The notes: generated from the letters alone by a model not told the origin. Shown: positions 17,638-26,309, numbered from the stretch's first letter. The stretch: 64,000 nt of DNA from CAYOZN01 sp964408455 (GCA_964408455.1 CAYOZN010000024.1:34091-98090); one strand, 5' to 3'. Numbers and translations: made by a program.

Positions 17638-17670
17638 GCAAGGCAGATTGAGAGGGTTAGAATTGATTGT

Positions 17671-17949
17671 ATGACTCTCAGGATAGAGATATCTGATGAT
17701 GCGGAGAATGCGTTGCGCAAGGCTTGGGGGCCGGACCTCGCTCGGGCAGCCGTCGAGGCGCTAGCCTTGGAAGGTTACCGCCGCGGAAAGCTCAGCAGGT
17801 ACGAAGTACAGCGCCTGTTGGGATTCTCTGATCGCTGGCAGACCGAAGAATGGCTTGGCCTTCAGGGCGCGGACGTAAACTACGCGTTGGACGATCTCGC
17901 CGCCGACCGCGAGGCGCTGAGTCGGAAGCTTGGGCCGGCGTCCAGCTGA
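17671..17949 (+). CDS. UPF0175 family antitoxin
   Basis: 92-residue protein of the UPF0175 family: VEALALEGYRRGKLSRYEV followed by QRLLGFSDRWQTEEWL and DVNYALDDLAADREALSRKL, the typical pattern of a helix-turn-helix antitoxin. Its stop overlaps the start of the DUF3368 toxin gene by one base (TGATG), so translation is coupled. It begins 33 bases after the lysine transaminase gene and may be transcribed from it. Antitoxin action by binding the toxin and autoregulation is family knowledge. Confidence 0.85.
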   Translation: MTLRIEISDDAENALRKAWGPDLARAAVEALALEGYRRGKLSRYEVQRLLGFSDRWQTEEWLGLQGADVNYALDDLAADREALSRKLGPASS

Positions 17950-18431
17950 TGCTCATTGTCGCAGACAGTTCGCCGTTTCATCTACTGATTGAAATCGGAC
18001 AGGCGGCCATTCTCCCCGCGTTGTTCACTGACGTCGTCGTGCCACCGCAGGTGGTGGCGGAATTAAGGCATCCGCATGCCCCGGAGATTGTGCGCGTCTA
18101 TATCGAGTCACCGCCTTCCTGGATGAAAGTGCATTCGCCGACGCACGTAACAGAATTTCCGAGGCTTGATGAAGGCGAATGCGCTGCTATCAGTCTCGCA
18201 AGCGAGCTTAATGCTGATTTCCTGCTCATTGATGAACGGCTCGGACGCCAGGTGGCGAACGCACAAGGTTTGACCGTCATCGGGACGATCGGCATCCTTG
18301 AGCGGGCGGCGGAAGAAAGACTAGTCGATCTTCGAAGCTCATTTGAGGCGGTGCGCAGAACGCGCTTTCATGTCAGCCAAAAACTACTGGACGAGGTTTT
18401 AAAGCGACATGAAGGCTCCAAGCCACGGTGA
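17949..18431 (+). CDS. DUF3368 (PIN-like) toxin
   Basis: 160-residue protein of DUF3368, a PIN-domain-like ribonuclease group usually paired with UPF0175. The start IVADSSPFHLLIEIGQAAIL gives the first acidic residue (D5); LDEGECAAISLASEL and DFLLIDERLGRQVA supply further acidic residues; GTIGILERA is a family motif. All expected acidic positions are present, so the toxin looks intact. Start ATG at 17949 overlaps the antitoxin stop by one base. Confidence 0.87.
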   Translation: MLIVADSSPFHLLIEIGQAAILPALFTDVVVPPQVVAELRHPHAPEIVRVYIESPPSWMKVHSPTHVTEFPRLDEGECAAISLASELNADFLLIDERLGRQVANAQGLTVIGTIGILERAAEERLVDLRSSFEAVRRTRFHVSQKLLDEVLKRHEGSKPR

Positions 18432-18837
18432 GAACCTTCCCGTGCCTTCCATGCTGGGCAGCCGCCTGGGTCGTATCTGGCTTGCCTACGCCTTCTGTAG
18501 CAGCCTGCTGATCGGCACATCCGTTTACACCGGCCGCATGGCACACCTGATATCCGGGGAACCGCACTACCTGTTCACTGAATTCAGCATCGCCGTGGAG
18601 CGCGAGGTACCGCCCGCCAACCCGACCGACGCGGCCCTGGATGCCCTGTTCGAAGAGGCCGGCGAGCCGGTCCGCATGATCGTGGACGAGCCCAGGTTCG
18701 TGCTGGGCCTTCTGGATGCGACCGGCCCGATGCTGCTGGTCGGCCTGGTCGTTGCCGGTATTGCCACCCGGCGGGCCCGCCGGCCGCGGCAGCCAGGCAA
18801 ATCTGACGTTCTGGGGCATCGACCAGATCGGGTATGA
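18409..18837 (+). CDS. Hypothetical membrane protein
   Basis: 142-residue protein with two hydrophobic segments: GRIWLAYAFCSSLLIGTSVY (about residues 21-40) and a second segment TGPMLLVGLVVAGIATRR (about 105-122), and an acidic middle region of EF-rich sequence. The gene overlaps the toxin gene by 22 bases, so they may be co-transcribed. No family was recognised and the function is unknown. It may be unrelated to lysine catabolism despite its position between the two lysine genes. Confidence 0.65.
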   Translation: MKAPSHGENLPVPSMLGSRLGRIWLAYAFCSSLLIGTSVYTGRMAHLISGEPHYLFTEFSIAVEREVPPANPTDAALDALFEEAGEPVRMIVDEPRFVLGLLDATGPMLLVGLVVAGIATRRARRPRQPGKSDVLGHRPDRV

Positions 18838-18972
18838 TGGCGGCCGGGATGGCGGAGTGCCGCGTCCGCACAATGTCATGGCAGCCGCGCATACCTGGCT
18901 TGCACGGTCCATGCGGCTGAGGGGAAATGCATACCGGCAGGCACACGCCCTGCTCTCGGTGGAGAAGAACAC

Positions 18973-19794
18973 ATGAAGTTTCATTCAACTCGCCTGCTTC
19001 TGTTAGCGCTTTCGGTTGCGCTGTTCGCGCCTTTTCCGGTGTCTGCCGGCCCGGATGACGAAAAGAAGCCAGCGAAAAAGGACTCTTCGAAAAAGACCAC
19101 CGACAAGAAGCGGAAGAAGGCTGCAACTCCCAAGGGCTTTAAGTCCGCCCCACGGCAGAAAGCGAAGTTCGTGGTCGACGAGGCCAGCGAACGAAACCAG
19201 ATCTCCTTCAAGTCCAACATTCCCGGCCATGTGATCACCGGCAAGGGCACGCAGGCCGTCGGTGAGCTGGAGTTCAATCCGCGCGTCATCCGCGAGATTT
19301 CCGGGCAGATATCCGTACCGTGGAATTCGCTGGATACCAACAACCCGATGCGCAACGATCACATGCGCAGCCCGCCGTGGATCGACGCCGCTGCCCATCC
19401 TGATATCGTCTTCACCTTCAGCGACATCGAATCCCTCAAGGCAGGCAACAAGGACGGCACCGTGCTCAAGGCCAGGTTGATCGGCACCATGGCCATGAAC
19501 GGCGCTGAGAAAAAAATGAAGATCCCCGTCACGCTCGCCTACGTCGGAGGCAAAAAAAGCAAAAAGGCGGCAGAGGATGAGGAGGACGTGACCGAGGGCA
19601 TCGGCATACAAGCCAAATTCAACGTCAAGCTCGCCGACTTCAACATCGAAGGGCGGCAAGTAGGCACGAAGGTTGCTGCCACGCAGAACATCAAGGTCAG
19701 CCTGTTCCTCAAGCGCGTCATCGAAGATCCCCCGGCGGAGCCCACGTCTCCCCCACCGCCGACGCCGCGACGGCCCCGCGCCAGGCAACACTGA
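18973..19794 (+). CDS. Secreted YceI-family protein
   Basis: 273-residue periplasmic lipocalin-like protein. Signal peptide RLLLLALSVALFAPFPVSA; then a highly charged Lys-rich linker (residues 27-55) that is unusual for the family. The YceI core follows: RNQISFKSNIPGHVITGKGT, LDTNNPMRNDHMR, FDVAAHPDIVFTFSDIE-like IDAAAHPDIVFTFSDIE, ending AATQNIKVSLFLKRV, then a Pro-rich tail. Known members bind isoprenoids or amphiphiles. Positioned between a membrane protein and the ALDH gene, with no direct link to lysine breakdown evident. Confidence 0.9.
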   Translation: MKFHSTRLLLLALSVALFAPFPVSAGPDDEKKPAKKDSSKKTTDKKRKKAATPKGFKSAPRQKAKFVVDEASERNQISFKSNIPGHVITGKGTQAVGELEFNPRVIREISGQISVPWNSLDTNNPMRNDHMRSPPWIDAAAHPDIVFTFSDIESLKAGNKDGTVLKARLIGTMAMNGAEKKMKIPVTLAYVGGKKSKKAAEDEEDVTEGIGIQAKFNVKLADFNIEGRQVGTKVAATQNIKVSLFLKRVIEDPPAEPTSPPPPTPRRPRARQH

Positions 19795-19976
19795 CGCGGT
19801 CAGCGCCGGCGATCGTGCCCGTCAGCCACAAGGCCGCCCCGAACGCGTGCGATCGCGGCAGTCTGGCGATAACCGCTACCATCCGTTAATACAGCAATGA
19901 GCCCGTCGGCAAGTGCGCGCGGGCTTGATCGTTTCGAACCTACTGAATGGCACAATCCCGGCCCAGCGAGTCAGAC

Positions 19977-21542
19977 ATGATCGACGACATTCTCAGGAAG
20001 CTCGGCATCGAAAAAACCAATCCCGGCGTCTTTAATGGCCGATGGCTCGGCTCCGACCAGGCGCTCGAGAGCGTGTCGCCTATCGACGGCAAACCGATTG
20101 CTTCGGTGCGCCAGGCAACCGCGGATGAATACGATCAGACCGTCGCCGCCGCGCACCAGGCCTTCCTGAATTGGCGCACCACGCCGGCCCCGCAGCGCGG
20201 CGAAGTCGTGCGGCGCCTCGGGAATGCCCTTCGCGATCACAAGCGCGAACTGGGCGCGCTGGTTACCCTGGAGATGGGCAAGATCCGCGCCGAAGGCGAA
20301 GGCGAAGTGCAGGAGATGATCGACATCTGCGACTTCGCATGCGGCCTGTCGCGGCAGCTTTACGGCCTGACGATGCACTCGGAGCGGCCGAATCACCGCA
20401 TGTACGAACAGTGGCATCCGCTGGGCGTGGTCGGCGTCATCAGCGCGTTCAACTTCCCGGTCGCCGTATGGAGCTGGAACGCAGCCCTTGCCGCCGTCTG
20501 TGGAAATTCGACGCTGTGGAAGCCGTCCAGCAAGACGCCGCTGACCGCAATCGCGACGACCAGGATTGCCGAGCGCGTCTGCCGCGATTGCGGCGTGGAC
20601 CCGGCGATCTTCAGCCTCGTCATCGGCCGCGGCGCGACCGTCGGCGACAAGCTGATCCACGATCGCCGCATCCCGCTGGTGTCGGCGACCGGCTCGTGCC
20701 GCATGGGTTACCAGGTGGGCGAAGTGGTCGGCCGGCGGCTGGGCCGGACGATCCTGGAGCTGGGCGGCAACAATGCCATAATCGTGACATCGTATGCCGA
20801 TCTGGACCTGGCGGTGCGGGCCATCCTGTTCGGCGCCGTCGGCACGGCCGGGCAGCGCTGCACCAGCACCCGGCGCATCATCGTTCACGAAAGCATGCGG
20901 AAGGAACTGACCGACCGGCTGGTGGCGGCCTACAAGCAGGTGCCCATCGGCAATCCGCTGTCCGAAGGCACGCTGATGGGCCCGCTGATCGACACCGGCG
21001 CGGTCGAGGACATGATGAAGGCCATCGCGCAACTTCGTGCCGAAGGCGGCGAGGTGCTGTACGGCGGCGAGAAGCTGAGCGGCGCCAGCCATCCCGGCGG
21101 ATGCTACGTGACGCCGGCGATCGCCCATGCCCGCAATGAATACAAGATCGTGCAGGAGGAGACGTTCGCGCCGATTCTGTACATCATCGGCTACGGCGAA
21201 GCGCTGCGGCCAACCAGCCACGCGGCGCTGCGGACCGAAATGGAGGAGGCGATCCGGCTGCACAATGGCGTGCCGCAGGGTCTTTCGAGCGCGATCTTCA
21301 CCCATCACGCCATCGAGGCGGAGATGTTCCTCGCGGCCACTGGCAGCGACTGCGGCATTGCCAACGTCAACATCGGCACCAGCGGCGCCGAAATCGGCGG
21401 CGCGTTTGGCGGCGAAAAGGAAACGGGCGGCGGCCGCGAATCCGGCAGCGACAGCTGGAAGGCCTACATGCGGCGCCAGACGAACACGATCAACTACGGA
21501 AGCGAGCTGCCGCTGGCGCAGGGTATCAAGTTCGGCGACTGA
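19977..21542 (+). CDS. amaB: Aminoadipate-semialdehyde dehydrogenase (ALDH7 family)
   Basis: 521 residues from the ATG at 19977 (MIDDILRKLGIEKTNPGVFN), which aligns with AmaB/ALDH7A1 openings; an upstream ATG at 19947 adds ten residues. Oxidises 2-aminoadipate 6-semialdehyde to 2-aminoadipate with NAD. Motifs: GVISAFNFPVAVWSWN, ELGGNNAIIV (catalytic Glu), GTAGQRCTSTRR (catalytic Cys), EETFAPILYIIGY and the ALDH7-type GTSGAEIGGAFGGEKETGGG. This is the second step after the lysine 6-transaminase at 16297-17637. A hairpin follows at 21645-21678. Confidence 0.92.
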   Translation: MIDDILRKLGIEKTNPGVFNGRWLGSDQALESVSPIDGKPIASVRQATADEYDQTVAAAHQAFLNWRTTPAPQRGEVVRRLGNALRDHKRELGALVTLEMGKIRAEGEGEVQEMIDICDFACGLSRQLYGLTMHSERPNHRMYEQWHPLGVVGVISAFNFPVAVWSWNAALAAVCGNSTLWKPSSKTPLTAIATTRIAERVCRDCGVDPAIFSLVIGRGATVGDKLIHDRRIPLVSATGSCRMGYQVGEVVGRRLGRTILELGGNNAIIVTSYADLDLAVRAILFGAVGTAGQRCTSTRRIIVHESMRKELTDRLVAAYKQVPIGNPLSEGTLMGPLIDTGAVEDMMKAIAQLRAEGGEVLYGGEKLSGASHPGGCYVTPAIAHARNEYKIVQEETFAPILYIIGYGEALRPTSHAALRTEMEEAIRLHNGVPQGLSSAIFTHHAIEAEMFLAATGSDCGIANVNIGTSGAEIGGAFGGEKETGGGRESGSDSWKAYMRRQTNTINYGSELPLAQGIKFGD

Positions 21543-21644
21543 ATTGCCGCCTGCTTGATGCGGCCTGGACAATCAGAATCCCGAGCGAGAGTTCGGGGCC
21601 TCGACCGGGAAACGCGCATCGCAACTCAAGAAATGCGCAAATGA

Positions 21645-21678
21645 AAGGGGCCCCCTGCTCGCGGCATGAGGGCCCCTT
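21645..21678. terminator. Hairpin between convergent ALDH and PEP-CTERM genes
   Basis: Perfect 9-bp arms AAGGGGCCC (21645-21653) and GGGCCCCTT (21670-21678) lie between two converging genes and could serve both strands. Neither side has a T tract, so a strong intrinsic terminator is not certain. Confidence 0.55.
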
Positions 21679-21719
21679 CACACAAGCGGTTCTTTCCTCC
21701 GCCATGGACTTGCGGCTTC

Positions 21720-22673
21720 TTATCGCCTCCGGCGAATCAGTGCCATCGCTGCGACGCCAAGCAGCGCCAGCGAGGCGGGCTCGGGGATGATTCGGAGAAC
21801 CCGGTCGTTGCCGGCTTCGCTGATATAGAGGAAGCCGTCGGGTCCGAATTCGATGTCTGTTACAAGGTTGCTGAAGCCGGTACCGATGACCGTCGAGTTG
21901 CCGAGCGAATCCACGCGAAGCAGATCGCCGGTGCCGAAGTCCACGATCAACAGGTCGTTGCCGAAGAGCGTTCCGCTGCCGATGGCAATCTTGCTGCTCT
22001 GACCCATGCCGAGGCCGGTGACAAAGCTGTTGTCGATCAAGGTGCCGTCGGAGGCGTGGACACGAACGACGCCATCGAGGGCGGCGGTATAGATGTTGTC
22101 GCTGGCGGCGATATCGACTTGACCATTGGGAACGCCGATCGAGAACAGGACGGACGGCATGGCCCCCGTCGAGACCAGCACGTTTCCGGAATTCTCGGCC
22201 AGCAGCAGCCGGCCCATGTTGTCGAATTTCATGTCGTTAACGTTCAGGATCGAGTCGTCGGGGCCAAACAGAATCGAGACGTTCTGCGTGGCGGGATGAA
22301 TCGTGCTGATATTGCCGCCGCCGACGCCCGTCGCCCCGGCGACCAAAACCGCCCCCGGCGTGCCGAACAAGCCGGCCGAATCCACAACGACCGAATCCGG
22401 ATCGTTAATGGGATCGTTGCCGTACTCGACAACCGGCGCGCCGCCGAGGCCGACACGGTGAATCCTCACGGCGTCGTTCGTACCGCCGCCGGAGCCGGCA
22501 TTATCGCGCCCGACGTAGAGGATGCCGGTGGGATCGAAGGCGAGCTCAATCGGATCGATGACGTTGGCGTACACCTCAACGGTGTAGCCGGGGACCACCT
22601 GCGCATTCGCCGCAGACACCGAAAACACCAGCAGGAATGCTGCGACGCCTGCCTTGAACAAGTTGCTATTCAT
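21720..22673 (-). CDS. PEP-CTERM secreted beta-propeller-like protein
   Basis: 317 residues from the ATG at 22673, which is preceded by AGGAGG, so an upstream in-frame ATG is not used. Signal peptide AGVAAFLLVFSVSAANA, then an NHL/beta-propeller-like repeat region with recurring FDPTGILYVGRD, FDNMGRLLLAENSG, SDNIYTAALDGVVRV and FGPDGFLYISEAGNDRV blades. The C-terminus is a PEP-CTERM sorting tag (PEPASLALLGVAAMALIRRRR is the last 21 residues: PEP, membrane segment, Arg tail). Such proteins are processed by an exosortase; an exosortase gene occurs at 49599-50324. Secretion and surface display are family knowledge; the substrate of the propeller is unknown. Confidence 0.88.
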   Translation of the reverse strand: MNSNLFKAGVAAFLLVFSVSAANAQVVPGYTVEVYANVIDPIELAFDPTGILYVGRDNAGSGGGTNDAVRIHRVGLGGAPVVEYGNDPINDPDSVVVDSAGLFGTPGAVLVAGATGVGGGNISTIHPATQNVSILFGPDDSILNVNDMKFDNMGRLLLAENSGNVLVSTGAMPSVLFSIGVPNGQVDIAASDNIYTAALDGVVRVHASDGTLIDNSFVTGLGMGQSSKIAIGSGTLFGNDLLIVDFGTGDLLRVDSLGNSTVIGTGFSNLVTDIEFGPDGFLYISEAGNDRVLRIIPEPASLALLGVAAMALIRRRR

Positions 22674-23084
22674 CCGAAACCTCCTATCTATGCATGCCTC
22701 AGTCGCTACCCGCACTGCTTCTTTCGCCTGGCTCCGTACGGCCGACAGGAACCGGAAAATTCCGGTTTGCCGGAAATCGAATGGCACCAGAATTATCCAC
22801 GACGGCAATGCTGCCTTTCTTCGGATGCGAATTGGAGATTGCCGGTGGTCCTATTCCTTGCGATCGACGATGCGAATCGCACTGTCGTGCGGGGTGTACG
22901 ACGGACCGAATCTTAACCGCCTCGTTAACCAGCTGCAAGCAGAATCCGGCACAAATCACTACGGTGAAAATTCCGCAAGTGCTTGGCATTCGGATATTAA
23001 GCGTCGATTATTGAGCCGCGAGGATATGCCATGCGGGCTGTTATTCACCGTTGGCCGATGGGCCGATCGAGGCGAGGACGAACC
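22674..23084. other. Gene-free stretch between PEP-CTERM and TatD genes
   Basis: About 410 bases with no reading frame I support. It contains the 5' region of the PEP-CTERM gene (minus) and the 3' region of the TatD gene. Small overlapping frames exist on both strands but have no ribosome-binding site or recognisable motif. No RNA gene or hairpin was seen. Confidence 0.4.
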
Positions 23085-23897
23085 TCAGGCGCGCGGCGAC
23101 CAGTTGAAGCGACGGCACTGGCGGAAGAAGGCGAGCGGGTTTTCGAACACCACCTGCGAAATATCCGCCTCGCTGTGACCGCGCATGCGCATTTCGAGGA
23201 TGAGCTGCGGCACGGCCATCGGCTGGCTCGGCCCCCAGTCGCCGGCGGAGTTGGCGCAGATGCGTTGGGTACCGAAGCGCTCGATCATGTCGGCGGCCCG
23301 CTGTGGCGTGCACTTAGTCACAGGATAAAGCGTCATGCCGCACCAGTAGCCACCGTCGAGGATGTGCCTGATGGTGTGCTCCTCGGCGTGATCGACGAGC
23401 ACGCGCTCGGGCTTCAGGCGCGACTCGTTCTTGAGCATGTCGAGGATCATCCGCGTGCCCTTGTACTTGTCCTCGAGGTGCGGGGTATGAATGAGGATGA
23501 GTTCGTCACGCTTCGCCGCCAGCTCCAGGTGCTCGCAGAAGATGGTGCACTCGTTGGGCGTGTTCTTGTTCAGCCCGATCTCGCCGATGCCCAGCACGTT
23601 GGGCTTGTCGAGAAACTCGGGAATCAGCGCGATGACTTCGCGCGAGAGGCTGACGTTCTCGGCCTCCTTGGCGTTGATGCAGAGCCACGAGAAGTGGGCG
23701 ATGCCGTATTGCGCGGCGCGTTTCGGTTCGACCTCGGTGAGCTGGCGGAAGTAGTCGCGAAAGGACGCCGCACTGCCGCGATCGAACCCGGCCCAGAAGG
23801 CCGGCTCGCTGACGGCGACGCAGCCGGCGTGGGCCATGCGCTCGTAGTCGTCGGTGAGGCGGGAGATCATGTGGATGTGGGGATCGATGTAGTTCAT
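23085..23897 (-). CDS. TatD-type metal-dependent hydrolase
   Basis: 270-residue TIM-barrel hydrolase of the TatD/amidohydrolase type. Metal ligands: DPHIHM near the N-terminus, GEIGLNKNT (Glu), LILIHTPHLED and RVLVDHAEEHT (His residues), and a late Asp region QRICANSAGDWGPS. It resembles the TatD-like proteins encoded in bacterial ebo-type clusters, though no ebo partner is seen here. The start ATG at 23897 has no Shine-Dalgarno sequence: the leader consists of tandem heptamers. A small conserved protein follows upstream in the same direction. Confidence 0.85.
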   Translation of the reverse strand: MNYIDPHIHMISRLTDDYERMAHAGCVAVSEPAFWAGFDRGSAASFRDYFRQLTEVEPKRAAQYGIAHFSWLCINAKEAENVSLSREVIALIPEFLDKPNVLGIGEIGLNKNTPNECTIFCEHLELAAKRDELILIHTPHLEDKYKGTRMILDMLKNESRLKPERVLVDHAEEHTIRHILDGGYWCGMTLYPVTKCTPQRAADMIERFGTQRICANSAGDWGPSQPMAVPQLILEMRMRGHSEADISQVVFENPLAFFRQCRRFNWSPRA

Positions 23898-23898
23898 A

Positions 23899-23929
23899 AT
23901 GCAGAATGCAGAATGCAGAATTCAGAATG
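23899..23929. repeat. Tandem heptamer repeat (GCAGAAT)
   Basis: GCAGAAT occurs three times at 23901-23921 and a variant TCAGAAT at 23922-23928. It lies immediately upstream of the TatD gene's ATG (minus strand), where a ribosome-binding site would be. Confidence 0.85.
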
Positions 23930-23983
23930 AGCCGAGGACTCGCAGCGGAACACACAGGGGCGCTGGCTCGCGGCATAGCGCGA

Positions 23984-24253
23984 TCAAGCCCTGCGGTTGG
24001 GCGGCTGCCAGGTCTCTGAAAAGGGTTGCGAGAAGATGGTTTGCATCCGCTCGGCGCGATCTGCTTCACGGGCATCCCCGGTCAGCACTTGCAGTGCCTC
24101 GCGGACGCGCGTCATGCGCGGATCATGGCGGACATCGCTCGAACCGGCCCCGCGCTCGATGCGGTCGAGGTTGGCCGCGATCTCGATCAGCTTGCACCGC
24201 GTCTCCAGAAAGTAGCGGTCCAGCGCCGCCTTTGCCGTCATCGCCTCGGGCAT
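23984..24253 (-). CDS. Small conserved protein upstream of the TatD hydrolase
   Basis: 89-residue protein; the ATG at 24253 has a GGAGGT six bases upstream, so a longer frame from 24313 was rejected. The helical region ALDRYFLETRCKLIEIAANL followed by DRIERGAGSSDVRHDPRM and MQTIFSQPFSETWQPP is acidic/basic and resembles small proteins often found next to TatD-type hydrolases, which is family memory and not certain. A coding link with the TatD gene is suggested by the shared strand and 86-base gap. No enzymatic motif. Confidence 0.7.
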   Translation of the reverse strand: MPEAMTAKAALDRYFLETRCKLIEIAANLDRIERGAGSSDVRHDPRMTRVREALQVLTGDAREADRAERMQTIFSQPFSETWQPPNRRA

Positions 24254-24431
24254 GGTCCACCTCCGTCTTCGGGCACCGGTCGTCATTATCAAATGTCGCC
24301 GGGCCTGCTGCAACTCGCAGCGGTTTCGAAACTTGCCGACCAGCCCAAGCCCTGCCGTTTCTTGACAGGTTCCGGCACTCGTCTAGCATGGCTCTGCTCC
24401 CCGAAGGACGGACTGCTTGCCGCGGAGAGTT

Positions 24432-24510
24432 GCCGGTTGGAAACCGGCAACACAGATCACCGGTTGGAAACCGGTGCCACATGAGCATGCCGGTTGAAGA
24501 CCGTTGCCAC
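24432..24510. repeat. Three tandem copies of the 22-nt palindromic repeat
   Basis: Copies at 24432-24453 (GCCGGTTGGAAACCGG plus CAACAC), 24459-24480 (same core, TGCCAC tail) and 24489-24510 (GCCGGTTGAAGACCG variant) are spaced 27-30 nt apart, 24 bases upstream of the cbs start. They match the copies at 1711-1755 and 26288-26309. Confidence 0.88.
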
Positions 24511-24533
24511 AGCAGGGCCCACAGGATCGCACA

Positions 24534-25925
24534 ATGGACATCAAGAACAACATCCTCGAATGCATCGGCAAGACGCCGCTCGTGCGTCTCAACCGGGTGA
24601 CCGCCGGCATCAAGTGCACCGTCGCCGCCAAGATCGAGTACTTCAATCCCGGCGGCAGCGTGAAGGACCGCCCCGCCCTGCGGATGATCGAGGAGGCCGA
24701 GAAGGCCGGCAAGCTGAAGCCGGGCGGAACGATCATCGAGCCCACGAGCGGCAACACCGGCACCGGGCTGGCGCAGGCGGCCGCCGTCAAGGGTTATCGC
24801 TGCATCCTGGTCATGCCCGACAAGATGGCGATCGAGAAATTTCAACTGCTGCGCGCCTACGGTGCCGAGACGGTGACAGTGCCGACGGTCGGGGCGAACA
24901 ACCCCGAGAGCTACTACAACGTCGCGAATCGACTGACGGCCGAAATCCCCGGCGCGTTCCAGCCCAACCAGTTTGAAAACCCCAACAACCCCGAGGCACA
25001 CTACTGGTCGACCGGGCCGGAGCTGTGGGAACAGACGGACGGGAAGATCGACTACTTCGTGGCCGGCATCGGCACCGGCGGCACGATCAGCGGCAACGCG
25101 AAGTATCTCAAAGAGAAGAACCCCAACATCAAGATCATCGGAGCCGACCCTGAAGGCTCGATCTACACGCCCGGCGCGATGCCCAAGTCGTACAAGGTCG
25201 AGGGCATCGGCGAGGACTTCGTGCCGCGCACGGTCAATCTCAAGATCGTCGACCAGATCATCGCCGTCAGCGACAAGGATTCGTTCCTGATGACGCGGCG
25301 ACTGGCCCGCGAGGAGGGCATCCTGGGCGGCGGCTCGTGCGGCACTGCCCTGTGCGCGGCACTCACCGTCGCGGCCGATTTGCCGGCGGACAAGCTGGTG
25401 GTCGTGCTGCTGCCCGACACGGGCCGCGGGTACCTGTCCAAAATATTCAACGACGAGTGGATGCAGCAGTTCGGCTTCCTCGCGACACCGGGCCACGGCA
25501 TGACGCTGGGGGACGTGCTGGCGGCCAAGGGCGAGGTGCCGGCCCTGATGAAGGTGAGCCGCAAGGACAGCGTGCGCACGGCCATCGACCTGATGCGGAA
25601 GAATGGCATCTCGCAGGTACCGGTCGCCGATGAAGACGGCCGCATCGTCGGCTCGATCCAGGAGATTACGTGCCTCCAGCTTGTGTTCGACCACGTCGAT
25701 ATCGCGCACAAGCAGGTCGGCGACGTGATGGGTTCGCCGTTTCCGAAGCTGGACAAGTCGGTCGAGATCGAAAAGGGATTTAAAGCGCTGTCGCTGGGGG
25801 CCTCGGCGATCCTGGTGGCCGAGAACAACCGGTCGGTGGGGCTGCTGACGAAGAGCGATTTCATTGCGTATCTGAGTTCGATCGAGGAACTGCCGGGGCC
25901 GGCGGCGGCGACGGTGGCCGAGTGA
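24534..25925 (+). CDS. cbs: Cystathionine beta-synthase with C-terminal CBS domain pair
   Basis: 463 residues from the ATG at 24534 (AGGA eight bases upstream). PLP enzyme condensing homocysteine and serine into cystathionine. The PLP lysine is K44 in NPGGSVKDR; TSGNTGTGLA is the phosphate loop; GIGTGGTISGNAKYL and GGSCGTALCAA are family motifs. The last 130 residues are two CBS repeats (SRKDSVRTAIDLMRKNGISQ and FKALSLGASAILVAENNR), a regulatory module. A cystathionine gamma-synthase/lyase gene lies at 30829-32001, giving a transsulfuration pair. The heme-binding N-terminus of animal enzymes is absent. Confidence 0.93.
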   Translation: MDIKNNILECIGKTPLVRLNRVTAGIKCTVAAKIEYFNPGGSVKDRPALRMIEEAEKAGKLKPGGTIIEPTSGNTGTGLAQAAAVKGYRCILVMPDKMAIEKFQLLRAYGAETVTVPTVGANNPESYYNVANRLTAEIPGAFQPNQFENPNNPEAHYWSTGPELWEQTDGKIDYFVAGIGTGGTISGNAKYLKEKNPNIKIIGADPEGSIYTPGAMPKSYKVEGIGEDFVPRTVNLKIVDQIIAVSDKDSFLMTRRLAREEGILGGGSCGTALCAALTVAADLPADKLVVVLLPDTGRGYLSKIFNDEWMQQFGFLATPGHGMTLGDVLAAKGEVPALMKVSRKDSVRTAIDLMRKNGISQVPVADEDGRIVGSIQEITCLQLVFDHVDIAHKQVGDVMGSPFPKLDKSVEIEKGFKALSLGASAILVAENNRSVGLLTKSDFIAYLSSIEELPGPAAATVAE

Positions 25926-25972
25926 GAGAGTGCAGCTGGCCGCGGGCCGCCGCGCGTGTTGAGGCGAATTTG

Positions 25973-26018
25973 AGATCTGGCGATCTGCGATTTGGTGATC
26001 TGGTGATCTGGTGATTGG
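25973..26018. repeat. Tandem GATCTGGTG-type repeat
   Basis: Near-perfect short repeats: GATCTGGCGATCTGCG, then GTGATCTGG three times, ending GTGATTGGGC. Slippage-like structure in an intergenic region. Confidence 0.7.
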
Positions 26019-26131
26019 GCATTCGGCCCATGGTCGCCATCGAACGCCTGAAAATTCCTGAAATTGTTACAATCAGTTCCGGGCATCGGTCCTCCGGAAT
26101 ACGTCGGTGAGCGCCGAGGCGAGGCGCTTCG

Positions 26132-26174
26132 CGGAAAAAACAGGCGGCGCAAAGCGATGCAAAGCGGAGCGCGC
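26132..26174. repeat. Dispersed repeat, also present inverted at the right end of the window
   Basis: Core AAACAGGCGG followed by GCAAAGCGATGCAAAGCG and GAGCGCGC. The reverse complement occurs at about 63952-63991. Confidence 0.75.
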
Positions 26175-26287
26175 CTCGGGCCGGCGGGCTACGGCCGCTA
26201 TATCCAGCCCCCGACATCCGCCGCCGCGCTCACCATTAGAATTGCCCGCCGTTCCGCCACCTTCCCCGGGCTGATAAACATGGCCAC

Positions 26288-26309
26288 ACCGGCGGGTCGC
26301 CGGTGCCAC
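26288..26309. repeat. Single copy of the 22-nt palindromic repeat, variant centre
   Basis: ACCGG, a different 7-nt centre (CGGGTCG), then CCGGTGCCAC: identical length and outer arms to the other copies, with a changed loop. Confidence 0.7.

Noticed and set aside
19971..21572. Long minus-strand frame over the ALDH gene
   Set aside because: Antisense shadow; the plus strand has all ALDH7 motifs.
24432..24510. CRISPR-like array of three spaced repeats
   Set aside because: Units are 22 nt, palindromic, and spacers are only a few bases; no cas gene is near.
24123..25709. Long minus-strand frame over cbs
   Set aside because: Shadow of a clear cystathionine beta-synthase; no family motif.
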